Source: Acetobacteraceae bacterium
GTDB lineage: Bacteria > Pseudomonadota > Alphaproteobacteria > Acetobacterales > Acetobacteraceae
Length of the DNA: 64,000 nt
Assembly (NCBI GenBank): GCA_027487385.1
Contig: JAIYDS010000118.1
Location: 33,465 to 97,464 of the forward strand
Reading direction: 5' to 3'
Below the pieces are notes generated by a model. That model did no database searches and was not told where the DNA came from. It was given only the letters and a program-made list of their open reading frames with translations. This document shows positions 49,584-60,880 of the stretch, in pieces. The first letter of the stretch is position 1. Each line of letters opens with the position of its first letter. Made by a program: the position numbers and the translations under genes.

Positions 49584-50538
49584 AGGGGCTGGAGATCCAG
49601 GGCCTGCATGTGGAGTTCAGCCGTGGTGGTGCGCGGTATGACGCGGTGGCAGGCATCGACCTGGCGGTGGCGCCGGGCGAGACGCTGGCGCTGGTGGGGG
49701 AGTCGGGCAGCGGCAAATCCGTGACCGCGCTCGCCATCATGCGGCTGCTGCCCGAGCAGGGCGCCACCGCCCGCGCCGCCCGCCTGCACCTGGATGGCGA
49801 GGCGCTGCTGGACCTGCCCGAGCGCGCCATGCGCCGCATCCGCGGCCGCCGGATTTCCATGGTGTTCCAGGAGCCGATGACCTCGCTCAACCCGGTCCTG
49901 ACCGTGGGTGAGCAGATCGTGGAGGCGCTGCGCGAACACCTGCCGCTCTCCCGCGCCGAGGCCTGGGCGCAGGCCGTGGCTCTGCTGGAACGGGTGCGCA
50001 TCCCGGATGCGGCGGCCAAGGCGCGCGACTATCCGCACCGGCTCTCGGGGGGCATGCGGCAGCGCGTGGTCATCGCCATCGCGCTGGCCTGCCGGCCGGA
50101 TATCCTCATCGCCGATGAACCGACGACGGCGCTGGACGTCACCATCCAGGCGCAGGTGCTGCGACTGATCCGCGAGTTGCAGCGCGAACTGGGCACCGGC
50201 GTGCTGCTGATCACCCACAATCTGGGCGTGGTGGCGCAGACGGCGGACCGCGTGGCGGTGATGTATGCCGGCCTGGTGGTGGAAACCGCCCCGGTGCGCG
50301 CGCTCTTCCGCGCGCCCCTGCACCCTTATACGCGCGGCCTTCTGCAAGCCCTGCCGCGGCCGGAGAATGACGGCGCGCTCAGCGAAATGCCGGGCGGTGT
50401 GCCGGACCCGCGGCACCGCCCGCCCGGCTGCCCCTTCGCGCCCCGCTGCACCCTGGCCGTGCCGCGCTGCGAGGCCGAACGCCCGGTGCTGGAAACGCTC
50501 GCCCCCGAACACGGCGTGGCCTGCTGGGTGGCGGCGGC

Positions 50539-50542
<4 letters not shown>
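49580..50542 (+). CDS. DppD/OppD-type ABC transporter ATP-binding protein
   Basis: [63 protein letters not shown]-terminal cysteine-rich oligopeptide motif. Confidence 0.95.
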
Positions 50543-51503
<961 letters not shown>

Positions 51504-51507
<4 letters not shown>

Positions 51508-52925
51508 CCGAAGCCCTGGACGCACTGGCCGCCCGCGTGCGGCGCGAATTGGAGATCTTTGCCTATCCCCCCCGCGACTGGGTGCTGCCGCGCGGCGAGG
51601 CGCTGGATGTCGCGATCATCGGTGGCGGGCAGAGTGGCCTCGCCATCGCCTTCGCCCTGCGCCAGGCGCGCATCCGCAACATCCGCATCTTCGACCAGGG
51701 AGAGGCCGGGCATGAAGGCCCCTGGGTCACCTTCGCCCGCATGATCACGCTGCGCACGGTGAAGGAGCTGCCGGGCCCGGCGATGAAGCAGCCGGCACTC
51801 GCCTATCGCAGCTGGTTCGTGGCGCAGCATGGCGAGGCGGCCTGGGAGGCGCTGGTGCGCATCCCGCGAGAGGATTGGATGCGCTACCTCAACTGGCTGC
51901 GTGAGACGCTGGACCTGCCGGTGGAGAATGAAAGCCGGCTGATCGGCATTGCCCCCGAGGGCGAGCTGCTGCGCCTGACCTTCCAGCGGCCGGGCGGCGA
52001 AGAGAGCCTGCTGGCGCGAAAGGTGGTGCTGGCCACCGGCCTGCTCGGTGCCGGCGGCCCGAATATTCCGAAGATCATGGCACAAATCCCGCGCCACCGC
52101 TGGGCGCATAGTTCGGAGCCGGTGGATTTCGCGGCACTCGCCGGCCGGCGCGTGGTGGTGCAGGGCGGCGGCGCCTCGGCCTGGGACAATGCGGCCACCG
52201 CGCTGGAAGCGGGTGCCGCCAGCGTCGAGCTGCATATCCGCAGGCCCGAGATGCCGCAGGTGAACAGCCTGCGCTGGATGGAGTTCGAAGGCCTGTTCCG
52301 GCACTTCGCCGAATTGGATGACCTGAGCCGCTGGCGCATCATGGCCCGCGTCTTCTCGCTGCCCATGCCGCCACCGGTGGACACCATGGCGCGCTGCGAG
52401 CCCTTCTCCAATTTCCGCCGCCGGTTGGGCGCGCCCTGGCTCGGCCTGCGCGATACGCCCGAGGGCGTGCGCATCGCGCTGCCAGACGCCGAGGTGGAGG
52501 CCGATTTCCTGATCCTCGGCACCGGCGCCGTCACTGATCCGGCGGCCCGGCCAGAATTGGCTGCGGTGCTGCCGCATATCCAGCGCTGGGCCGATGCCTT
52601 CACGCCTCCGCCGGGCGAGGAGATGCCCGCCATCGCGCTGCATCCCTACCTCACTCCGGGCTTCGCCCTGCGCGAGAAGACGCCCGGCGCCTGCCCCGCA
52701 CTGCGCCACATCCATCTCTACAACAACGCCGCACTGCCCAGCATGGGGCCGGTCTGCGGCGGGTTGAACGGGATGCCGCAGGGGGTGGAGCGGCTGGCCG
52801 ATGCCATCGCCCGCGACTTCATGCAGCAGGACGCGGCGCGCTATGTCGCCGATTTCCTCAACTACGAGGCGCCCGACCCGGTGGAGCTGGAAGCAGCCGC
52901 CCGCCGTGCCCAGGCGGCAGCATGA
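51504..52925 (+). CDS. FAD/NAD(P)-binding flavoprotein (monooxygenase-like)
   Basis: LDVAIIGGGQSGLAIAFALRQARIRNIRIFDQGEAGHEGPW, RRVVVQGGGASAWDNAATALEAGA. Confidence 0.88.
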
Positions 52926-53644
52926 ACGGCTATGGCACCGCGCTGGTCACTGGCGCCTCCTCGGGCATCGGCGCCGCCGTGGTCGAGCAGCTTTGCGCGG
53001 CCGGCCTCGCCGTGCATGCCGTGGCGCGGCGCGCGGAGCGGCTGGCTGCGCTCGCCGCGCGCACCGGCTGCGTGCCGCATGCGCTGGATGTGACGGACCG
53101 CGCGGCCTGCGCCGCCGCCCTCGGCGCGCTCGAGATCGACGTGCTGGTGAACAATGCCGGCGCCTCCTTCCGCGCCGATATCCAGGACTACCCGCCCGAG
53201 GAGATCGACCGCATCCTCGATCTCAACCTGCGCGCGGTGATGCAGCTCACCCGCCTCTTCGTGCCGGGCATGCTGGCGCGGGACCGTGGGCATGTGGTGG
53301 TGGTCGGCTCCATGGCGGGGCATTACCCGATGCAGGGCTCGGCGCTGTATTCGGCGGCCAAGGCAGGGGTGTCCCATGCCTTCGATGTGATGCGCTTCGA
53401 CACGCTCGGCAGCCGGCTGCGCTGGACGGAGGTGGCACCCGGCCGCGTGGCGACCGAGGCCTTCGGTAATTCCCTGGGCAATGCCGCCGCCGCGCAGGCC
53501 TTCCTGGCCAAGGAGACCCTGCAGCCCGGCGATGTGGCGGCGAGCATCCTGCACGCGCTTTCCGCACCGCCGCATGTCAACATCAGCCGGATCGAGCTCT
53601 ACCCGGTGAAGCAGGCCTCGGGCGGCTTTGCCTACGCCGACTGA
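52922..53644 (+). CDS. SDR-family oxidoreductase
   Basis: TALVTGASSGIGAAVVEQLC...NNAGASFRADIQDY...YSAAKAGVSHAFDVMRFD. Confidence 0.92.
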   Translation: MNGYGTALVTGASSGIGAAVVEQLCAAGLAVHAVARRAERLAALAARTGCVPHALDVTDRAACAAALGALEIDVLVNNAGASFRADIQDYPPEEIDRILDLNLRAVMQLTRLFVPGMLARDRGHVVVVGSMAGHYPMQGSALYSAAKAGVSHAFDVMRFDTLGSRLRWTEVAPGRVATEAFGNSLGNAAAAQAFLAKETLQPGDVAASILHALSAPPHVNISRIELYPVKQASGGFAYAD

Positions 53645-54255
53645 AGCGGCGGCGCGGCCTCGCCCAGCGAGAGCATCAGCCGGTTGGCCCAGTTGAAGAA
53701 GGCGGCGGCGTGGATGATGTCGGCGATGCCGAGGTCATCCAGGCCCGAGGCGCGCAGCGCATCCACATGCTCCGGCCCGAAGCGCGAGGGCGTTTCGGTC
53801 AGCGCCACCGAGGCGGCGACGACGGCGTTCCAGCGCTCGCCCAGCTCGGCTTTCACCCCTTCCGCCAGCAGCCGGTCCACATCCTCCTCGCGCTTGCCAT
53901 AGGTGGCGGCGAAGCGGGCATGGACCGAGGCGCAGTAGATGCAGCCATTGAGGCGCGAGACGGCGGCGGCGGCCAGCTCACGGTCGGCGCGCGGCGCGCC
54001 GCCCTGGGTGTTGTAGAAGATGTCCTTGTCGGTGCGGGTGCGGTGCTCCAGCGCATCCGGGTCGCGCGCCAGCAGGCGGAAATAGGGCGATTTGGCCCGC
54101 GCCGGCTCGATCAGCGCGGCGATGTGGCGCGGTGTCAGCGCCTCTTCCGCCAGCGGTTCCAGCCAGGGCAGCCATTCCACCTTGGCGCGCGTGAACGATG
54201 TGGGTTCGACATTGTCGGGATGGGTCAGGATGGCGTCGGTCATGGCGCTGCTCAC
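53632..54255 (-). CDS. Alkylhydroperoxidase/CMD-domain protein (peroxidase-related)
   Basis: AELAAAAVSRLNGCIYCASVHARFAATYGKREEDVDRLLAEG: CxxC(S)xH AhpD-type motif. Confidence 0.85.
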   Translation of the reverse strand: MSSAMTDAILTHPDNVEPTSFTRAKVEWLPWLEPLAEEALTPRHIAALIEPARAKSPYFRLLARDPDALEHRTRTDKDIFYNTQGGAPRADRELAAAAVSRLNGCIYCASVHARFAATYGKREEDVDRLLAEGVKAELGERWNAVVAASVALTETPSRFGPEHVDALRASGLDDLGIADIIHAAAFFNWANRLMLSLGEAAPPLQSA

Positions 54256-54821
54256 AACCGCCCGGCCAGGACGCCGAGGCCCTGGACGACGCGGATCTGG
54301 TAGGAGAGGAAAGACACGATCTGGGACAGGGTGACGATGCCATCCGTCGTCCAGCCGGCATCCAGCAGGGGCTGGAAAGCACTCGCCGCCGCATCGCGTG
54401 GGTGGAAGACCAGCATGTGCGCATGGGCGAAGGCGGCCACCAGGCGGGGGCCGAGCGCCGCCGCGGTCCCGGCTGAGAGCGTGAAGGCCGGGGCCGGGCT
54501 GTCCTCTGCGCTGAGCGGCCCGGCGGGGAAATGGCCGGTGGGGCCGCTCGCGCGGGTCTGCGCGGCGGCCGCCTCCACCGTCGCCCGATGGGCAAGGCCG
54601 GCCCCGTAATGCTCGAGCAGCGCCTGGGCGCCATGCAGGGCGCAGACATAAGTCCCCAGCGCCATCCGCTCCTCGATCGACACATGGCCGGGCGTCTCGG
54701 GCGCGAAGAGAACACGGTGGCTCTCCTCGGTGTGGGTGCGGGCGCTGGGGCGCTGCATGCGCAGGGTGGCGAGCGGCGATTGCGGCTCGACGCCCAGCAG
54801 GGTGTCAATCAGGTCGCTCAA
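54252..54821 (-). CDS. CMD-domain protein, probably with TTG start
   Basis: LSDLIDTLLGVEPQSPLATLRMQRPSARTHTEESHRVLFAPETPG...; overlaps the AhpD-like gene; no nearby in-frame ATG. Confidence 0.65.
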   Translation of the reverse strand: MSDLIDTLLGVEPQSPLATLRMQRPSARTHTEESHRVLFAPETPGHVSIEERMALGTYVCALHGAQALLEHYGAGLAHRATVEAAAAQTRASGPTGHFPAGPLSAEDSPAPAFTLSAGTAAALGPRLVAAFAHAHMLVFHPRDAAASAFQPLLDAGWTTDGIVTLSQIVSFLSYQIRVVQGLGVLAGRL

Positions 54822-55343
54822 GTGGTCATCCTTCCATGGCGGGCTTGGGGCCTCGGGTGTGGCGCCTCGCCAGCCAGAATACGCAGGGCGCAGACGACGC
54901 GACGTCGCGTCCGGCTGATGCTCACCGAGGGCGATGCCACGGTCAACGTTGCGGTGACCGCTGGGATGCCGCGACTCCAGGAATGGCGATGGATCCAGGC
55001 TCTTTGGGTATTGTCCCCGCTTGCATGACGCTGTTCCTGCGCCGCCGTGGCCGATCTTGGAATTCATGGTTGGTCGGCGTGCCATCATCCGCAATGGCTG
55101 AGGCTGGCGGTCCCGCATGCGCCCCCGCCTCGGAGGGCGGAAACGGCTGATCACGGGTCGTGGCGTCGTGGTCGGCGTTCCCTTCCCCTGTCATGCGCCT
55201 CGCACAAATCGCCGGCACCCTGTTGCTGCGGGGTGGCGTATGCTGCGCTGCGCATCCAGAATCGCCCGGAATTCGCCGACCGCCCCAACCTTGTCCGGCG
55301 CTGCGGCGTGCCGGCATCATCGCGGAGTGACGCCTTGGCCCTG

Positions 55344-56471
55344 ATGATCCTGATCAACCGGATCCAGTTCGCGCATGGCGCGATTTCGGAGGCCGCCGGA
55401 GAATTGGCGCTGGCCGGCATCGTCCGGCCGCTGGTCATCACCGATGCAGGCGTGGTCGCGGCCGGGCTCTGGGACCGGTTGCGCGCGGCGCTTCCCCCTG
55501 CCTTGCGCATCGCGGTCTTCGCCGAGGTCCCGCCCAATCCGACCGAGGCGGCGGCGCGCGCGGCCGTGGCTGCCTTCCACGCGCATGGCGCCGACGGCGT
55601 GCTGGCGCTGGGCGGTGGCTCGCCCATGGATCTGGCCAAGGCCGTGGCCCTTCTGGCGACGCATGGCGGCGGCGCGCTTGCCCCGTATTCGGTCGTCGAA
55701 GGTGGGCTGGCGCGGATCACCGCCCGCGCCGCCCCCATCGTCGCGGTGCCCACCACCGCGGGCACCGGCAGTGAGGTTTCGCGGGGCGCGCTGATCGTGA
55801 TGGAGGATGGTCGCAAGCTCTCCGTCGGCAGCCCGCACCTGATCCCACGCGCGGCGATCTGCGACCCGGATCTCACCCTGGGCCTGCCGCCGCGCCTGAC
55901 CGCCGGGACGGGCATGGATGCGCTGGCCCATGCCGTGGAGACGCTCTGCTCGCCGCGCGAGAACCCGATCGCCGATGCCATCGCGCGCGACGGGCTGGCG
56001 CGGGCCTGGGCGCATCTGCCCCGCGCCGTGGCCGATGGCAGCGACGCGGTGGCCCGGTACCAGATGATGCTGGCCTCGGTGGAAGCGGCACTCGCCTTCC
56101 CGAAGGGGCTGGGCGCGGTGCACGCGCTCTCGCACCCGCTGGGGGGTCTCGCGGTCTCGCCGCATCACGGCACGCTCAACGCGCTGCTGCTGCCGCATGT
56201 GCTGCGCTTCAACGCGCCGGCGATTGCCTCCGTGCTGCCGGTGCTGGGCGCGGCGATGGGCCTCGCGGATCACCGTGCGGAGGCCATTGCCGATGCGATT
56301 GCCGCCATGTCCGAGCGGATCGGGCTGCCGGCGCGGCTCTCGGCGCTGGGCGCCACGCAGGCGGATCTCGCCCCCCTTGCCGCGGCGGCGATGCGCGATC
56401 ACCATCACCTGACAAATCCGCGCCGCGCCAGCGAGGCCGAGTATCTGGGCATGCTGCAAGCGGCGTTCTGA
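55344..56471 (+). CDS. Iron-containing alcohol dehydrogenase (maleylacetate reductase-like)
   Basis: ADGVLALGGGSPMDLAKAVALLATHGG...IVAVPTTAGTGSEVSRGALIV...AHALSHPLGGLAVSPHHGTLNALLLPHVL. Confidence 0.9.
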   Translation: MILINRIQFAHGAISEAAGELALAGIVRPLVITDAGVVAAGLWDRLRAALPPALRIAVFAEVPPNPTEAAARAAVAAFHAHGADGVLALGGGSPMDLAKAVALLATHGGGALAPYSVVEGGLARITARAAPIVAVPTTAGTGSEVSRGALIVMEDGRKLSVGSPHLIPRAAICDPDLTLGLPPRLTAGTGMDALAHAVETLCSPRENPIADAIARDGLARAWAHLPRAVADGSDAVARYQMMLASVEAALAFPKGLGAVHALSHPLGGLAVSPHHGTLNALLLPHVLRFNAPAIASVLPVLGAAMGLADHRAEAIADAIAAMSERIGLPARLSALGATQADLAPLAAAAMRDHHHLTNPRRASEAEYLGMLQAAF

Positions 56472-56486
56472 CGGGGGGAAACCAGG

Positions 56487-57896
56487 GTGAGCGAAGCGCG
56501 AACCATGTTCGACAAGATCTGGGCACGGCATCGCGTCCTGGAGCGCGAGGACGGGCAGACGCTGCTCTATGTGGACCGCCACCTGGTGCATGACGGCTCG
56601 GCCCCCGCCTTCGAGATGCTGCGCGCCCGGGGCATGTCGCCCCGCGCGCCGGACCGCATCTTCGCCACCCCCGACCATTATGTGCCGACCGACACGCGCG
56701 AGGTGAACGAGATCACCAATGCCGAGCATCGCGGCATGGTGGAAGCGCTGGAGCGCCACGCGAAGGAAAGCGGCTTCCGCCTCTTCGGGTTGAAGGATGG
56801 CGGCCAGGGCATCGTCCATGTGGTCGGGCCGGAGACGGGACTGAGCCAGCCCGGCATGCTCATCGTCTGCGGTGACAGCCACACCTCCACCCATGGCGCG
56901 CTGGGCGCGCTGGCCTTTGGCATCGGCTCGACCGAGGTGGCGCATGTGCTGGGAACGCAGACGCTATGGCAGCGCAAGCCCCAGACGATGCGCATCACCG
57001 TCACCGGACAGCTTGGGTTCGGCGTCACGGCCAAGGACGTGATCCTCGCCATCATCGCGGAGATCGGCGCGGCGGGTGCGAATGGCCATGTGATCGAATA
57101 TGCCGGCAGCGCCATCACCGGCCTCTCGATGGAGGGCCGGCTGACGCTCTGCAACATGTCCATCGAGGCCGGCGCGCGCGCCGGCATGGTGGCGCCGGAC
57201 GAAACCACTTTCGCCTATCTGAAGGGTCGCGAATACGCGCCCGCCGATTGGGACATGGCCGTGGCGCGCTGGCGCGAATTGCCGAGCGACCCCGGCGCCG
57301 TCTTCGACCGCGAAGTGGTGCTGGATGGCAGCACCATCGCGCCCATGGTGACCTGGGGCAACAGCCCCGAGGATGCGCTGCCCATCACCGCGACCCTGCC
57401 CGACCCGGAACACGAGGCCGATGCCGAGCGCGCCGCCACCATCCGCGCCAATTTCGCCTATATGGGCCTCGCGCCCGAGATGCCGCTGACGGATATCCGG
57501 GTGGATCGGGTCTTCATCGGCTCCTGCACCAATGGCCGCATCGAGGATCTGCGCGCCGCGGCTGCCGTGGCTCATGGCCGCTTCGTGGCGCCGGGCGTCA
57601 CCGCTTGGGTCGTGCCCGGTTCAGCCCCGGTGAAGCGCCAGGCCGAGGCCGAGGGCCTGGACCGCATCTTCACCGCGGCGGGCTTCGAGTGGCGCGAGGC
57701 GGGCTGCTCCATGTGCCTGGGCACGAATGGCGAAATCGCCGCACCTGGCGAGCGTGTCGCATCCACCTCCAACCGCAACTTCCGGGGCCGCCAGGGCCCG
57801 GGGGCCCGAACCCATCTGATGGGCCCCGCCATGGCGGCAGCGGCGGCGGTCACCGGGCACCTGACCGATGTGCGCCAGATGATGGCCGGGGGCTGA
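56487..57896 (+). CDS. leuC: 3-isopropylmalate dehydratase large subunit (aconitase superfamily)
   Basis: [40 protein letters not shown]...[36 protein letters not shown]...[16 protein letters not shown]...[11 protein letters not shown]. Confidence 0.93.
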   Translation: MSEARTMFDKIWARHRVLEREDGQTLLYVDRHLVHDGSAPAFEMLRARGMSPRAPDRIFATPDHYVPTDTREVNEITNAEHRGMVEALERHAKESGFRLFGLKDGGQGIVHVVGPETGLSQPGMLIVCGDSHTSTHGALGALAFGIGSTEVAHVLGTQTLWQRKPQTMRITVTGQLGFGVTAKDVILAIIAEIGAAGANGHVIEYAGSAITGLSMEGRLTLCNMSIEAGARAGMVAPDETTFAYLKGREYAPADWDMAVARWRELPSDPGAVFDREVVLDGSTIAPMVTWGNSPEDALPITATLPDPEHEADAERAATIRANFAYMGLAPEMPLTDIRVDRVFIGSCTNGRIEDLRAAAAVAHGRFVAPGVTAWVVPGSAPVKRQAEAEGLDRIFTAAGFEWREAGCSMCLGTNGEIAAPGERVASTSNRNFRGRQGPGARTHLMGPAMAAAAAVTGHLTDVRQMMAGG

Positions 57897-57900
57897 GGCG

Positions 57901-58500
57901 ATGGAACCCTTCCGCACCCTGCGCTCCGCCGCCGTGCCCTTCGCGCGCTCCAACATCGACACCGATCAGATCCTGCCCGCGCGCTTCCTCTCCCGCCCGC
58001 GGGACGACAATCATGGCGCCTATCTCTTCCGCGACCTGCGGCTCGATCCCGACGGCCAGGAGGTGGCGGATTTTCCGCTCAACCAGCCGCATTGGCGCGA
58101 GGCGCGCATCGCGCTTGGCGGCCGTAACTTCGCCTGCGGCTCCTCGCGAGAGAATGCGGTCTGGGCGCTGTTCGACCATGGCGTGCGGGCCGTCATCGCG
58201 CCCTCCTTCGGCGACATCTTCGCCAATAATTCCGTGAAGAACGGCATGCTGGCCGTGACCCTTCCCGACGCGGTCGTCGCCTCGCTGATCGCGCAAAGCG
58301 TGGCCGACCCGGGCTGCGAGATCGCCATTGACCTGCCGGCCCAGACCGTAACCGGGCCGGATGGCGCGGTGCATCACTTCGAGATCGACCCCTTCGCGAA
58401 GAAGAGCCTGCTCGAAGGCCTCGACGAGATGGCCTTCACCCTGACCCATGCCGAGGAGATCGCCGCCTTCGAGCGCCGCCTCGGCCGTGACAATTTCTGA
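57901..58500 (+). CDS. leuD: 3-isopropylmalate dehydratase small subunit
   Basis: AAVPFARSNIDTDQILPARFL...LGGRNFACGSSRENAVWALFDHGVRAVIAPSFGDIFANNSVKNGML. Confidence 0.93.
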   Translation: MEPFRTLRSAAVPFARSNIDTDQILPARFLSRPRDDNHGAYLFRDLRLDPDGQEVADFPLNQPHWREARIALGGRNFACGSSRENAVWALFDHGVRAVIAPSFGDIFANNSVKNGMLAVTLPDAVVASLIAQSVADPGCEIAIDLPAQTVTGPDGAVHHFEIDPFAKKSLLEGLDEMAFTLTHAEEIAAFERRLGRDNF

Positions 58501-58512
58501 TCGGAGCGCTGC

Positions 58513-59589
58513 ATGCATATCGCGGTTTTGGGTGGGGACGGCATCGGCCCGGAAGTGACGGCACAGGCGGTGAAGGCCTTGCGCGCCGTGGCCGCCAACG
58601 GCCCGCAATTCGAGATGACCGAGGCGAAGATTGGCGATGCCGCCTTCGATGCGGAAGGTGATCCCCTCCCCGAAGCCACGGCCCAGCTCGCCGAGCGCGC
58701 CGACGCCATCCTCTTCGGCGCCGCCGGCACCTTCGACAGCGACCTCCGCCCGCCTGAGCAACGCGGCGGCCATGCGCTGCTGCGCCTGCGCAAGCGCATG
58801 GACCTCTTTGCCAATTTCCGCCCGGTCTTCGCCATCCCCGAACTCGCCGGCGCCTCGACGCTGCGCCGCGATGTGTTGAAGGATGTGGACCTGGTCGTGC
58901 TGCGGGAGCTCACGGGCGACATTTATTTCGGCCAGCCGCGCGGCATCCATGTCGAGAATGGCGAGCGTGTGGGCATCAACACCATGCGCTACACCGAGAG
59001 CGAGATCCGCCGCGTCGCGCATGCCGGCTTCCAGGCGGCGCGTGCGCGCAAGAAGAGGCTTTGCTCCGTGGACAAGGCCAATGTGCTGGAGACCATGGTG
59101 CTGTGGCGGGAGGTCGTCACCGAGGTCGGGCGCGAATACCCGGATGTGGAGCTTTCGCACCTCTATGTGGATGCGGCCGCCATGCTGCTGATCCGCAAGC
59201 CCCGCGATTTCGACGTGATCGTCACCGGCAACATCTTCGGTGACATCCTCTCGGACGCCGCCGCCATGCTGACGGGTTCGCTGGGCATGCTGCCCTCGGC
59301 CTCGATCAACGCCCAGGGCAAGGGTCTCTATGAGCCGGTACATGGCTCCGCGCCCGATATCGCGGGGCGGGACATCGCCAATCCTTTGGCCTCCATCCTC
59401 TCGGCCGCGATGATGCTGCGCCAGTCGCTCGGCCAGCCGGAGATGGCGGCGCGCATCGAGCGCGCGGTGCGCCGCGTGCTGGCGGAGGGATATCGCACGG
59501 CGGACATCATGGAGGATGGCGCCCATCTGCTCGGCACAGAGGCGATGGGCGATGCCGTGGCCAAGGAAATCGCACGCCTCGCCGCCTGA
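58513..59589 (+). CDS. leuB: 3-isopropylmalate dehydrogenase-like decarboxylating dehydrogenase
   Basis: [23 protein letters not shown]...[14 protein letters not shown]...[25 protein letters not shown]...[30 protein letters not shown]. Confidence 0.88.
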   Translation: MHIAVLGGDGIGPEVTAQAVKALRAVAANGPQFEMTEAKIGDAAFDAEGDPLPEATAQLAERADAILFGAAGTFDSDLRPPEQRGGHALLRLRKRMDLFANFRPVFAIPELAGASTLRRDVLKDVDLVVLRELTGDIYFGQPRGIHVENGERVGINTMRYTESEIRRVAHAGFQAARARKKRLCSVDKANVLETMVLWREVVTEVGREYPDVELSHLYVDAAAMLLIRKPRDFDVIVTGNIFGDILSDAAAMLTGSLGMLPSASINAQGKGLYEPVHGSAPDIAGRDIANPLASILSAAMMLRQSLGQPEMAARIERAVRRVLAEGYRTADIMEDGAHLLGTEAMGDAVAKEIARLAA

Positions 59590-59617
59590 CGGCGATCAAC
59601 AACGGGAGGGAAGAAGA

Positions 59618-60589
59618 ATGCACCACGGAATTCACCGCCGGGCGCTGCTCGCCGCCGGCCTTGCCGCGCCATCCCTGGCCTCGGCGCAAGCGGACTGGCC
59701 CAGCCGGCCCATCCGCTTCATCGTGGCCTTTGCGGCCGGCGGGGCCGCCGACACGGCCGCGCGCTCCATCGCCGCCGACATGCAGGAGGCGTTGGGCCAG
59801 AACATCATCATCGAGAACCGCACCGGCGGGAATGCGGTGATCGCGGCCTCCGCCACGCTGCAATCGCCGCGTGACGGCTACACCTTCCTGGTGGATGCGG
59901 CGAACCAGCTGACCAACCCCATCCTGATGCGGGACCTTCCCTTCGACTACGCGCAATCCTTCGTGCCGGTGACGCAGATCTCCTCCTTCCCGCAGGTCAT
60001 CGCGGTGAAGCAGGATTTCCCCGCCCGCAACCTGGCCGAATTCATCGCCGTGGCGAGGGCGCGCCCGGGCACGATCAGCGTCGGCACGCCGCCCGCGGCC
60101 GGCATGGCGCATCTCGCCCTCGCCGCTTTCGAACAGAAGGCTGGCATCCGCCTGGTCCATGCCCCCTATCGCGGCGGGGCGGATGCGGCGCGCGACATCA
60201 TGGCGGGCAGCATTGACGCCGTGCTCATCACCTCCTCCTCCATCCGTCCGCCCGTCCAGGCGGGGCGCGCCCGCATCCTGGCGGTGACGAGCCTTGAGCG
60301 CATTCCCTCCCTGCCGGATGTGCCGACCATCGCGGAATCCGGCTTCCCCGGCTTCGACCTGAATGATTGGAACGGCCTCTTCGCCGCAACGGGCACGCCG
60401 GCTGCCATCATCACACGCGTGGCGGCGGCGGCAGGCGTCTCGGCCCGGGCACCGGCCGTGCGCGCGCGCATGGATCCGGCCGGGGCCATCATGGTCGGCA
60501 ATTCGCCCGAGGCCTTCGCCAATTGGCTCGCCATCCAGCGCAGCACGGCGGCCGAGGTGATCCGCGCGGCCGGCATCACCCTGGGCTGA
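59618..60589 (+). CDS. Bug/TctC-family substrate-binding protein
   Basis: DWPSRPIRFIVAFAAGGAADTAARSIAADMQEALGQNIIIENRTGGNAVIAA. Confidence 0.92.
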   Translation: MHHGIHRRALLAAGLAAPSLASAQADWPSRPIRFIVAFAAGGAADTAARSIAADMQEALGQNIIIENRTGGNAVIAASATLQSPRDGYTFLVDAANQLTNPILMRDLPFDYAQSFVPVTQISSFPQVIAVKQDFPARNLAEFIAVARARPGTISVGTPPAAGMAHLALAAFEQKAGIRLVHAPYRGGADAARDIMAGSIDAVLITSSSIRPPVQAGRARILAVTSLERIPSLPDVPTIAESGFPGFDLNDWNGLFAATGTPAAIITRVAAAAGVSARAPAVRARMDPAGAIMVGNSPEAFANWLAIQRSTAAEVIRAAGITLG

Positions 60590-60610
60590 GGCTCAGGGTC
60601 GGCGAGCCTT

Positions 60611-60628
60611 GCGCGGCGCCGGCCGCGC
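60611..60628. terminator. GC-rich perfect 7-bp hairpin between convergent genes; possible terminator
   Basis: GCGCGGC-GCCG-GCCGCGC between the stops at 60589(+) and 60881(-); no clear U-tract. Confidence 0.3.
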
Positions 60629-60880
60629 TGTGCCACCGCCGGCCTGCGAGGACGCTGGCCCAGGGCGCGCTGCCGGGCGGCGTTGCGCTCGGTCTGTTTC
60701 CTAGAGCCTGTTCAGCGTCCGGCCGGTTCCGTGCTGGCCGCGCAGGATGCGCGATGGCCGTTGTGCGGGATCTCGGCCAGCGCAACCGAGCTGATGGCCT
60801 TCTGCGCCTGCACTGCGCCCGGCGTCACCGCGCGGAACGCCTCGCTGCGACGCGACCGCGCCGGGGAAGCCCCATGCGAT

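Noticed and set aside
49055-50512. 485-aa minus-strand ORF
   Set aside because: Antisense to dppC/dppD-type genes.
55317-59526. Minus-strand ORFs 55317..56945 and 57850..59526
   Set aside because: Antisense to Fe-ADH, leuC, leuD and leuB, which carry clear family signatures.
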